From: Bombardia bombarda
Taxonomy: Eukaryota; Ascomycota; Sordariomycetes; Sordariales; Lasiosphaeriaceae
Assembly (NCBI GenBank): GCA_030512295.1
Contig: JAULSR010000001.1
Location: 5,231,001 to 5,295,000, forward strand
Reading direction: 5' to 3'
DNA: 64,000 bases
The first letter of the stretch is position 1, and every line of letters begins with the position of its first letter. Positions 23,452 through 33,136 of the stretch are shown piece after piece. The translations under genes were made by a program, and so were the position numbers. The notes beneath the pieces were generated by a model. It did not search any database. It had not been told where the DNA came from and saw nothing but the letters and a program-made list of their open reading frames with translations.

Positions 23452-24360
23452 CTATTCTAGCTCCACCACACTTCCATGGTGCAATTGGCGACTACCGTCG
23501 CTAGCGAGCTCAGAAACTCCATGTGCCTCATAGCTTCCAACAAGCTCCGGCACCATCTTCATACCTTCCAGCTCAACTGGCATGTGAAAGACCTCCATTT
23601 CCCCTCTTTTACCCTTCTGTAATGAATCTCTTGGTTTCCTACTATCTCCATCAAGCTCTGGTTTCCTGAAAGAGATGATGCTTTTATGAAGTTCTGCTCT
23701 CTTTTTTCGGCAGCGTACAATGATTACCCACACCCCAACAGCGATAAGCAGAACAATCCCACCAGTCCCGCCGGCTATGCCTCCAATTTGCTGGCTGGAG
23801 AGACCTACTTCTGCTTCATTGGCCGGTTGTGCTTTGTGATCGGGCTTCGTGTCGTTGGTAGGCGCCGACCCGTCGAGAGTATTAAACTTGGTGGAATTCG
23901 CCGAAGGTATTGCTTCGTTGGTTGTTGAAGTTGATGCAGAGATGCGGGCCAAAGTGTTGATGCTGACCCCAGTATCGATTATGATAAGCGTGGATGAAAT
24001 CATCTCGGATGGATGCGCCTCCGGGCCAGTACCCAGAATCATATACCGCGTCGTTTAAAAGCTATAGGTGAGGACACAGTCTGCTGTACCATAGCAGATG
24101 TAGTTTCCCGGGCAGCACTCTCCTCCGATCGTGGACGGGCAAGCGAACAACCCCTTATGTCCTGGGCAGTCCGAGTTACTAGGACCACTGGGGCTCGACT
24201 GAGGGAAGGTGATTAAAGGGGATGGCGTGGGTGAAGGAGCTTCCGGTGGGAGAGGAAGCTGTGATGTCGGTGGGGGAGGAACCAGAGTCGGTGCCCGAAG
24301 GAAACTAGTCCAAAGGGGTAGCCTGGGTAATAAAAGTTTCTCAGTAGTAGTATCCGACAT
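23452..24360 (-). pseudogene. Cys-rich single-pass membrane protein gene interrupted by an in-frame TAA
   Basis: The first open frame (24360-24055) encodes a Pro/Ser-rich stretch and a compact cysteine module (CPSTIGGECCPGNYIC..ADC). A TAA follows, and after twelve further bases the same frame resumes with an ATG and runs to 23452. The second part has a Ser/Thr-rich linker, a transmembrane helix (IGGIAGGTGGIVLLIAVGVW) followed by basic residues (RCRKKR), and a cytoplasmic tail of about 90 residues. This order, Cys module, Ser/Thr stalk, one TM and tail, is typical of fungal wall-associated membrane proteins. I tested the visible GT and AG dinucleotides around the stop and found no in-phase intron removing it. 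Either the gene is recently broken or the model differs from mine. No signal peptide is obvious at the first ATG; an alternative start is at 24416 in another frame. Confidence 0.5.
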
Positions 24361-24828
24361 GATGGAGTAGGGATATTGATAGTGTCGCGACCAGTATTGG
24401 TGACTGTTGAGGCCACCCTGTAAACATATTAGCCAGTGACGAACTATTCGGGCGGTCGAGAGCTGTATCCTTTCATCTATGGCGTGGAGGGTAATCTGTA
24501 GAAGGAGAGAAATGAGGAGAAAGGGAAGAACGGCGCCGATATGTATCTGTGAGGTGGTGGCAGAAAATCGACCGTGATTGGCTATCTAGTCTAGTTCCTC
24601 GACAAGTCGCTCGGCGGCACGCATACTGCCCCCCCATTAATGTTGATTAAATACGATCTATGGGGGCCGCATAATCGACTTGAGTCTTGCAACACCCAAA
24701 GGTTTATGTAACTGTCATCTGTGACAAGCGCAATACCGTGAAACCTGACTTCGCCCTGGAATCCGGTTGCGCATGGGAGCCACGCGTTTCACCACAAAAG
24801 AGGCTGTGAGGAATGCTACCAGAGCAGT
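24361..24828. other. Spacer between the interrupted gene and its degraded paralogue
   Basis: About 470 bases with the likely promoter of the interrupted gene. Nothing else is recognised. Confidence 0.5.
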
Positions 24829-25248
24829 TTATCGAGAGGTGAGTGCGGTGCGGTGGAGCTCCTCAGGAACGGAGACCGGGTCCTTACAGCTACCATCAAG
24901 CTCTGCCTTTGGAGGAATGAAGTGGCTACCACATGCATGAACTATACCCCCCTTGTGCCATCCGCGCCGGACCATAAACGCCCATACCCCAAACGCGACA
25001 AAGAAGAGCCCTCCACCAATGCAGGCGGATATCCCTTCTATCTCCTCAGTAGTAAATGTACGTTCGTTTACGTTCCTGGCGGGAATAGAGGCGAAGATAC
25101 GGACCGCTGTTGTGGTGACGGTTGTGTCGGTTGTAGGGCGGTTTGCGGTGGTTCTTGTGGCGGTGGAGATAGACAGATCAAGAATATGGATACACCAACT
25201 GTCTATTCCGCAAACCCATCCAACGAGGCAACATCCCCCGCCTGTATC
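24829..25248 (-). pseudogene. Degraded paralogue of the neighbouring Cys-rich membrane protein gene
   Basis: The minus-strand frame is open from 25248 to a TAA at 24831-24829 but lacks a usable ATG, and a TGA lies immediately upstream. It nevertheless encodes the same architecture as its neighbour: a Cys module (TGGGCCLVGWVC..WC), a Thr-rich stalk (TTANRPTTDTTVTTTAV), a transmembrane helix (ISACIGGGLFFVAFGVWAFMV) and a tail containing KAELDGSCKDP, comparable with KPELDGDSRKP in the neighbour. The matches in order across the whole length support common ancestry. A missing upstream exon could still make it a gene, but a decayed tandem duplicate is more likely. Confidence 0.55.
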
Positions 25249-25289
25249 TCAAGTATCCTAATGTTAATTAATGCCGCGGCAGGTGCAAA

Positions 25290-25700
25290 ATAACCTATCT
25301 GGTTGGTAAGGAGACTTCACAGGGCCGCACCTATCGTTATCTACCTAGTCGCGTTAGTTTTAACTTCACCACTGCCAGATGTCGACCTTGCGAATGAAAT
25401 ACATCTTAAAACCAAATATCCCTAAAAACTACTGGTTTCCTTAATTGTTAAACTCCGCTATATAGATAATCTATAAATGAAGTAAGCCTTGATCGTGGGC
25501 TTAGGTGCGAAATAATTAAAAAGGTATCTCATAAAGATACAAAGGAAGAACATAAAAGGAAAAGGAAGCATAAAGGAATTGACAGCCATTAATGCCTGTT
25601 ATATGTGTCTTGTTGCCCATGTCAAGCAAGCATCCCCACCTCGATCCACTGAAGGTTTGCTAGCCCGATATAGCCACAATATAGCAACTGACCATATTAA
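25290..25700. other. AT-rich, gene-free segment resembling RIP-decayed DNA
   Basis: Base composition drops visibly to A/T-rich with many TA steps and A runs, unlike the flanking coding DNA. No open frame of note is present. It sits between a decayed paralogue and a tRNA gene, a common place for RIP-mutated transposon remnants. No terminal repeats are visible, so identity as a mobile element is not shown. Confidence 0.4.
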
Positions 25701-25708
25701 TAAGCATA

Positions 25709-25782
25709 GGTCCGATGGTGTAGTTGGTTATCACGTCAGTCTAACACACTGAAGGTCTCCGGTTCAAGCCCGGGTCAGATCA
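25709..25782 (+). tRNA. tRNA-Val (anticodon AAC)
   Basis: 74-nt cloverleaf without intron. The D arm is GTG..CAC, the anticodon stem TCAGT/ACTGA encloses loop CTAACAC, giving anticodon AAC, and the T arm is TCCGG-TTCAAGC-CCGGG. The acceptor stem GGTCCGA pairs with TCAGATC except for a C-A mismatch at the fifth pair. Discriminator base is A, and a T6 Pol III terminator follows at 25794-25799. The body is nearly identical to the tRNA-Val(CAC) at 27502-27575. Confidence 0.88.
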
Positions 25783-26319
25783 TGTCTGTTTACTTTTTTG
25801 CTTGAGGTTCTGGTTCTCAGAACCAGAGCTGTAACTTTCCTTTTGTACAGAACAAGGGGAACAGAAGAAGTTGGACACAAACACGCTAAAGCTTTAAACT
25901 GATCGGGCCATAATTGTTCATGGGCTTGCTTATCTTGGCGTTCTTAGTGTTTCAAAGGTGGGTTTTCTTGTACAGCTTTAGAACTACACTTTCGTACCTC
26001 TTCGGTAACGCGTGCTGGTATGGTTCGTAATGGTTATCCGCCGAAGAGATTCTCCCACCATCAGTTATCTCAATGTCGTTTAATATCACAGCAGGTGCAA
26101 GGCATCCAGATCTGGTTCATGACACCACCACAAAGCACCGCATCTGCAGTCACCTAGCCAGCGACATGAACTTCTTCTTTACAGCTACCTAATGTTACCT
26201 GACTATGCCACCAAGATTTCTTATCCTATGAGTTGACTATCCCCAATAACTTCCAAGATGTGATCCGCTTGATAATAGCCTCTGCTTATCAAGTTCGCGT
26301 TTTCAACTCTCATCGTCTT
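25783..26319. other. Intergenic region
   Basis: No gene or RNA recognised between the tRNA and the 3' end of the hypothetical minus-strand gene. Confidence 0.5.
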
Positions 26320-27272
26320 CTATCCAAGCAGCAGCCCATTCGTCGGTAAGCTGACAAGCTGCTTCGTCTCCGGCTCTAGTTCTGACTGCGGTTGCGGTTG
26401 CAGCTCTCCCCAAAGATTTATGCCAAACTGTTTTGCCACCTTCTCTGCCTTCCCCATCATTTCGTCCCACTCGTTATGACGAGGTACACATAAGGGAATA
26501 AACACTCCAACATCTGCACACAGCTTGCGACTCAGTCTCTCCTTGTCTCCCGTCCTCGCCGTCTCGGCGATCATGGCGTTGAGGATGCCTTTATAACCCG
26601 TATACTGACCATTCAAAAGCTTCTCGTCCATACCGGTGTGATTTTGGAGGTACTGGTGTAGTTTGATTGCCAACTCAGGCAGCTTGCACAAGTTTAAAGT
26701 GCGTTGGCAGGTAGTACTTCGGCCAATATCTTCCACCAGGCGATGGTGGGTCGCAGGCTATCGGCGCCGGGCGAGGGGGATGACAGCTCCGTTGATGGGG
26801 TTGTAGCTGGTCGTTTCATCGCTCCTTTGATGTTCTTCCCTTTTCGAACGAGGCTGCGGCTTGAGCAACCCAGCTGTAAATCTCGTAGGCGGGTATAATG
26901 CTGCTGCTGCTGCTGCTGCTGCTGCATCATCGAAACAACCAAAAGTCCTAACCCAAACACCACTGCACTCTTGGTCACGAAGTACGGCAGCAACACCCTG
27001 GATGGTCATTCTTGCGCTGTTTTCTGGGCCCGCCCAAGGCTGGATGAGGTCGAGGAACTGGTCAACCGAGAGGTGAGATTTACCGGCGTGGCTGGTGTTT
27101 TCTTGCAGACACAGAGTTCTCTTGCTCAATACTTGGATCGGAGCCACGAAGGCGCAGGGTTTGGAGGCTGATGCGGTCGCCCCTGAGGGGGCCGACAGAT
27201 CTCGACAAGGCGCTGGAAATTGGCGTCTCTTCCATCATTGGCAGGAATCGAACCCGAGTTAGTTGTTGCCAT
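26320..27272 (-). CDS. Hypothetical protein, exon model uncertain
   Basis: Candidate fungal-specific gene. The first exon would start at ATG 27272 (MATTNSGSIPANDG) and run to about 27133. A 41-base intron (GTATTG to CACCAG) would join it to a frame reading NHAGKSHLSVDQFLDLIQPW. The C-terminal open frame (26736-26320) looks protein-like (LNAMIAETARTGDKERLSRK, then FGINLWGEL) and ends in a Pro/Gln/Glu-rich tail. The centre needs one or two frame changes, and a (CAG)n tract there encodes poly-Ala or poly-Gln depending on frame. I do not recognise a domain. The proposed first intron is unusually short, so the model is weak. Confidence 0.35.
26901..26925. repeat. (CTG)8 trinucleotide repeat
   Basis: About eight CTG units (CAG on the minus strand) within the hypothetical gene; a likely length-variable tract. 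Confidence 0.85.
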
Positions 27273-27501
27273 TTTTGGAGATGATAGATAAAGATGGTTG
27301 GAAGAGAAAAGGAGAGGGGCTGACAAGGGTGGGTGGACTATATGTGCTGTCAAACCTTGTTGAGCAGCTTCCGAGGTCATACGAATCACGAGTGTTTTTA
27401 AGCTTCGTTGCGAATGAAGAGGGTTTGTCGCAATACAAGGTGGGAAAAGTGGCGCCCAGAGCAGAATAACCAGGTCGACAAATGTGCAAAAAGAAAATCT
27501 T

Positions 27502-27575
27502 TGATCTGACCCGGGCTCGAACCGGAGACCTTTTGCGTGTGAGGCAAACGTGATAACCAACTACACCATCGGACC
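27502..27575 (-). tRNA. tRNA-Val (anticodon CAC)
   Basis: 74-nt intronless cloverleaf. The anticodon stem TTTGC/GCAAA encloses loop CTCACAC, giving anticodon CAC. The T loop is TTCGAGC. The acceptor stem has the same C-A mismatch as the copy at 25709. A T5 Pol III terminator (A5 on the plus strand at 27488-27492) follows. It lies about 230 bases upstream of the hypothetical minus-strand gene. Confidence 0.92.
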
Positions 27576-30064
27576 AACGATACATATACGGCTTAGTATC
27601 CATGCACAAGTTGACACCGACAATGCCACTTCGTGAGTTGTTCTTTCACTTGACTCAATATGGTATTTATTTCCAATGCCTTTCTAATTACATGTTGATT
27701 GATTACCACCCCATCCATCACCATTCATCGAATTGATCAGTCGTTGACGTTAGCAAAATGAAATGAAAGAAAACATGCAAGTCCAACAAAGCATTTTCTC
27801 GTCTCCCAGCATCAGGACATTCATAGCCCTCTCAAGTCACAGCTACATGCCAACTACTCATTCAACCACACCACTGTGGTACGAATGCAGCCTTCAGATC
27901 TGCGACATCCGTCACCCAAGCATGATCAAAACCGTTTCGACTGCATGTTGCATACCGCATACTGCGTATGCACGCATCTATGTCCAGAAATGTCCATGTG
28001 ATGTGCGAACGCGCGCGAACCTGAGCCTGTGTTACACACCTGAGCAGCTACGGAATGCATTCTCGCCTCCATCATATGATTTCTAGCACATACGCATACG
28101 CTCCGGTCTCCGGCTTGGCTTCAGCCGCATCATCATATCATCGTCGCTGTCGTGCTTGCTAAGGCATGCTGGCCTTTGATTCCCTTGCCGCCGAGACCCT
28201 GGTCTGACCAGGTAGTTCTAGCGAGAGGAAGCAGAGCATTTCGTGAGAAGATAAAAAAAAGCAAAGACAAGAACTGCGTCGAAAACACATGTCCAACTTA
28301 CATAGCATCAGTGAATAGAAGCCTTCTTCCCTTTGAGTGCCTTCGCCACATAAAAGGGCCGTATATCAAGATCCCTGCTTGAACGTGGCGACGATGACAG
28401 CCGAAACGACAGCAGCGGACCTGCCAAACTGCCCCATTGGATAATAAACATCACATGCCTCGGAATATATGCTCACAAAAAGACGACAGATCAAATCAGT
28501 CCCGTCGCCGAGTTGCAACCGTCAACTGCGCTAGTAAAGGCTAGGCAAACGAGTGAGAAGCAGATAAATGAACAAATAAATTAAAAAAGAAAACAGAAAA
28601 GATGCGAAAGGCCCGTGGAGACGTACGGGCCTCATATAAACAGCCAGCACATGCTCCGTGGGTCTCCACTAATATCCAATGGGACGACGCAGGCATCACT
28701 CGCAAGCTGCTCCATGCACACATTATGCATTGGAGCCAGGCAGTTATCGCCATATCCCGATACCCCCAATAGACACCAGCAACTCTCGTAACACGACGCC
28801 CCACCAGTTCACTCGAAAGACCCGACATGTCTTTCATGTTATAACGGGCCCATAGACACCTGCTCATCTCCAAGCATTTGCCTAAAAACCAAAGCGTCAC
28901 GCTTCAGCATGTGGACATGACAAAGAGGCGGTATGTGTATCCAAGGAGGGTATCTATGAATTTATTATTGTAAGAGATTCCAATACGGCTCACTGAACAA
29001 CGTTTGCTTCACCCAGCCTGGATATACAACGGTGACTATCTGAACCACGAGCACAGCGTAGATCTCTCGTTTCATGACCAGTCAGTCAGTCAAAAGTTAG
29101 ATGCTGTTGGCCATAGTCGTGCTTGTACAAACTTCAGAAAGAAACTGATATTGTACATCCTCCTAGTCTAATGAAATGAATGCAAAGCACTCATGCCCAG
29201 CTAAGCTAACATGTCCCGCATGACGTCCATCCCCGTTTTTTGTGCATCCATCCACCAGGTACTGTACGTAGGTAAAGGTACGTCGCTCGGGTTGAGCCGG
29301 CCTATCCAAAAGAGACCGAGAACTTCAGGTGGCTGTTAGTCGCATAAGCGGCCCGCCCAGCCGGATAGGGGGGCCCCACACACTAAAATAGCTGCCTGCA
29401 CTACTAAAGGGCGGAGTGAGTACACGTAGTTGGGCAAAGGCAGTCTACCCAAGGGGTCTGGCCTGGTCTGTCATGGTTTTACCTTGCCCAGATGACTAGC
29501 GCCCTCTCCCTCTGTTAGACATAGAACCCCGGAATGAAAGGGGGCGGAGGTCTATGACTGCGCGCGGGAACCTGAACTATCCCGGGGTCACAATCTCTGT
29601 GCTTGTGCTTGTGTCTGTGTATCGACACACCTTGTTGTTTCTTTTCGTAAGGCTGCGATCTGTATCCCGAAACACAAGGCCAACGGTTCTAGACCAATTC
29701 TTGTCCGACTGACCTTTGCGCCATCCATGTAGTTGATTTGCATAATGGTTCGTTATGGCCTTTATTTCCAAACGTGGCCTTTTGGTTCAGTGTTGAGCTA
29801 TTTTCCGTCCGTATCCCATATGGAACACGCCTCCTCTCATCCAATATTCGACTAGAGGTATACCAACATAGACCATGGCCGCATGCTCTGTATATCCAAA
29901 AACATGATATCCGCTGTCCGTTTCATCCCGTGCCTATGCTATTCAAGCTCACCGAAAAAATAGACCCAAATTATTATACAGTAATTTCGCTTCATCATAA
30001 ACCCGTAGATACGCCCCGAAAGAAACTATGGTTTTTCTTTGGCCATCGTTACGGTAGGGAGGGC
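27576..30064. other. 2.5-kb gene-free region
   Basis: Lies upstream of the tRNA-Val(CAC) and downstream of the Zn2Cys6 gene, whose 3' UTR probably occupies the last few hundred bases. Only short frames without domains. A duplicated or transposon-like structure is not visible. Confidence 0.5.
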
Positions 30065-33000
30065 TCAACTCGTACTTGGCGCGCCCGCCAGGAAGAAATC
30101 GAGCTCACTCCCCAGGCCGTGAGCAGACTCGTTCTCTGCCAACTGCTCTAAGAGACTCAAGAATGGATCTTTTTCCTCTCCTGGCCCCGTGCCTGCGCTC
30201 CCATTGTTGCTTCTGCCACTGGGACTTGGCACGGCTTTAGCATTTGCAGCTTCCTCTCCTTGCCATGGCGCAGGACTTGTAAATGCGTGGGTTGGGAGTT
30301 CGCCAAACATCGGATCGTAACCTTGTTGAGATCCATTTTGCCCTGGTGTTGAGGGATTCAGGGTCGAATAGTTAAACCCCGGGCTGAATGGGGTGCCCGA
30401 TATGCCATGCCCTGGGGCGCCAGTTTGTGATTGGGGGTGGGATTGGGGGCCCACAGGAAAGCCAGCAGTAGTGCCATTCATGGCGCTAACATCGCTGACA
30501 GAGTCACGCATACTATTTCTGCGCGCGTTTTGGCTATGCATGTCATGATGCTGTGCCAGTGAGGAAGATGTGTGCAATATTGTAGGCGAAGGTTGAGTGG
30601 CTATTGATGCCGCAGAAAATGAGTGGTGCCGAGGATGTGACGGTGTTGGCAACGCGGGAGATGGTAGTGAATTCATGTTGCTGGCCATGGCCAGAAGGTT
30701 TCTGAGATCTGGTCTCTTGCGTCCCAAAGGGGCGGTGTTTTTTCGCTTAAGATTTGGGTGGGTAGAGTTGGACTCGGCGCCATTGATACGGGGCGCATAC
30801 AAATCGTGACCGGGATAAGTATCGGTGGTGAAGTCGACGATGACATCGGAAAGACTCAGATTCGCGGCATCGAAGCTGAATGTTTGTCCTCCTGGACCAC
30901 CGATATTGGCATAGCGATCGAAAAAGTCTTCCAGATGAAAAACCGGCGAGTACCGCATCGGGTTATTGGCGAGGCTTTTGATGAGCTCCGAATGGGCGTT
31001 GTAAATTCCCTGGAGCGTTTCTCGCTGGTGTTGAACACTGGCCCATGCATATCGAAGCTCGCTTAGTTGCTGCATCTCTCTCGATAGGAAATCGGCGGAA
31101 GAGCTGAAGACACTCATCTCGCCAGCGTTTCCGTTTCTGCGATAATGGGCGCCGTGGACGTGAACCGTGCCGGCCGTACAGATACAGTACCCCACAAAAG
31201 CCGGCCATTCGATAGATGCCGTTTGCTTCCCAAGCTCGACCAGCTCTGCAATGGCATTTGCGTGTAAGAAGCACATGTTAGTAGCTTCAATCTGCCATGA
31301 CTGATGTTGGCCCGATCCCGCCAGCTCGGAAAGATCGATGGGAAGAAATGGGCGATAGATTAGACAGTGTACCAGGTGGTATATCAACTTGCTCAGCACA
31401 AGCACGGTTGAGTCTGCTTGACCGAATAGTGTGTCCAAACTGGAGAAAACATCTTGTGCGCCGGAGGCCCATACGTCAAGGTCCTGTCGGATCTTCGACA
31501 GATTTGACAATGAGTGCCATGGGAAATGGGAGTCTCCCTTAACCCCACCAGCTGCTAGATATTGATTTGTCGTACCCAGAATGCGGCTGATGTCGATGAG
31601 CATCCCGCTACTTCCTTGTGATCGTTTCCCACTTCCCTGGAAATAGTGCAAATTTGAACCGCTCTGGAAGAACTCGCCCTCAATGGGCAGCGAAGCCGGA
31701 TTGGGCGACCAGCACGGAAGTCTCAAGAGAATAATTTTGCCTCCGATAAGAGAGGGTCGTTTTGAGCCACAGGCCATGAACCTGTCGAGAAGATAGCAGC
31801 TCCAAAATAGCCTTCGTCGCATTTCTCGCTCGATATGTGTGACCCGTGCGTTGATGTCCATTTCACGGTGTAATTCCAGCGCCATTGCCATCCCCACCGA
31901 GTTTGCTGACAAAGTTGTCAGCCTCTGGTAAATAACTGCAGGGATGCGACTTACTCAGTAACATATACGCTTTTTTCCCTTTTCCCGCGGCTGTAAATGC
32001 TGTCACGAGAAGCATCAATGCCTGAAGAGCATCCACAGAGGGGTCGTCCGTGTCGATGTCTGCCCTCGACTGGGCAGCGTAGTCCTCGCTGAGCTTTACG
32101 GAAGACTGATATCCACCTGGGTGGAGTGTGTATCTAGGTGGTCGATTAGCGCCCTATTCTTGTTTACGAGAGAATTGAGTATGTACCGAGCAGCGACCGC
32201 GTATATGGCGTGTAATAAATAGACAGGCACCTGGTTAAGCTGGAGACGTTGCCGTAATGTGGACTCATCCAAGATGTGGAAAGGCTTGGCGTGGAAGCGA
32301 GTGAAGTATGTGTCGAGCAAAGCATCTGGCTGGACTCCTGGAGACTGCTGACTACAATCGGACGGAAGTCAGATCTGAACTTGCACGACTTCAAAAAGCA
32401 TGCGAGGAACAGGACGAATCCTCCCCAAAACAAAAAATAAGAACTTACCTTGGTTCAGTTGGGGAAGAGGTAGATGACTCTCCGACGTCCTGATCCTGGG
32501 TGATATCCATGGACGTGGGATACGTTTGCTTATCGTCGTCCATATTCGCGTTGGAAGTTGAAGCAGCAGAATCCAGCTCGTCCGAGGAAGAAATGTGCGG
32601 GACAGCCTCTAACGTAGGTGTTGATGGTTCCCCTTTCTCCTTTAGTCGGGCCTCAAGACCGTCAACCCTCTTCAACAACGCCTCTAGCACATCAGTCTTC
32701 GGCCCTCGTTTTTTGGGTATGGCATCTGGAATTGTGATTAGCATAGGATACATTGCCCTAACTAGCAGATAAAAACATGCAGATAGAACCAGCCGGGGAA
32801 CAGCTCAGGGACTGAAGGACCTACCATAAATGCATGGACACTGAAAGACCTGACATGCCTCGCACGCCGGACGAAGACGGTTGCATTTGATCTGTCCAGT
32901 AAGTCAAGCATTAAAAGATAGTTCAGGTGAGCTTTCTCATGCCCTTCCTAAGAGGGTCCGTTCTGTCTTCGTACCTTGCGTTTCCTACATGATTTGCAGT

Positions 33001-33136
33001 TCATAGACTCCCGCGGCTCGTTACTCATACGGCGAGTTGGCAGTCGCTCGATGCCAACCTGTGGGCGAGACATAGTTAATGAATGGAGCCCCGGGTGAAC
33101 TGCGACTGCCCTGGGCTCATAGGTCTGGGCCGTCAT
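30065..33136 (-). CDS. Zn2Cys6 binuclear-cluster transcription factor with fungal-specific TF domain
   Basis: Predicted 896-residue nuclear regulator in six exons: 33136-32975, 32891-32825, 32725-32449, 32351-32187, 32133-31955 and 31905-30065. All phases agree. Splicing exons 1 and 2 gives CKSCRKRKIKCNRLRPAC then EACQVFQCPC, an exact C-x2-C-x6-C-x6-C-x2-C-x6-C cluster starting near residue 47. KKRGPK and a short Leu-rich coiled coil (LEALLKRVDGLEARL) follow. The middle homology region carries the fungal_trans signature, with RRRLFWSCYLLDRFMACG near the start of the last exon. The C-terminal 250 residues are Ser/Pro/Asn-rich and probably an activation region. The target is unknown. It is 7.5 kb from the PKS and separated by other genes, so control of the cluster is not supported. 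Confidence 0.93.

Noticed and set aside
24829..25293. Plus-strand 146-codon frame at 24853
   Set aside because: The minus strand carries the Cys module, Thr stalk and TM helix matching the neighbouring gene, so the plus-strand frame is a shadow.
25290..25700. Transposon remnant
   Set aside because: AT-rich and gene-free, but no terminal repeats, target-site duplication or transposase fragment is visible.
27126..27560. 144-codon minus-strand frame across the tRNA-Val(CAC)
   Set aside because: Its first codons are the tRNA gene itself, so it is not a separate protein gene.
30065..33136. Zn2Cys6 factor as the pathway-specific regulator of the PKS cluster
   Set aside because: It lies 7.5 kb beyond the PKS with decayed genes and tRNAs between; position alone does not support it.
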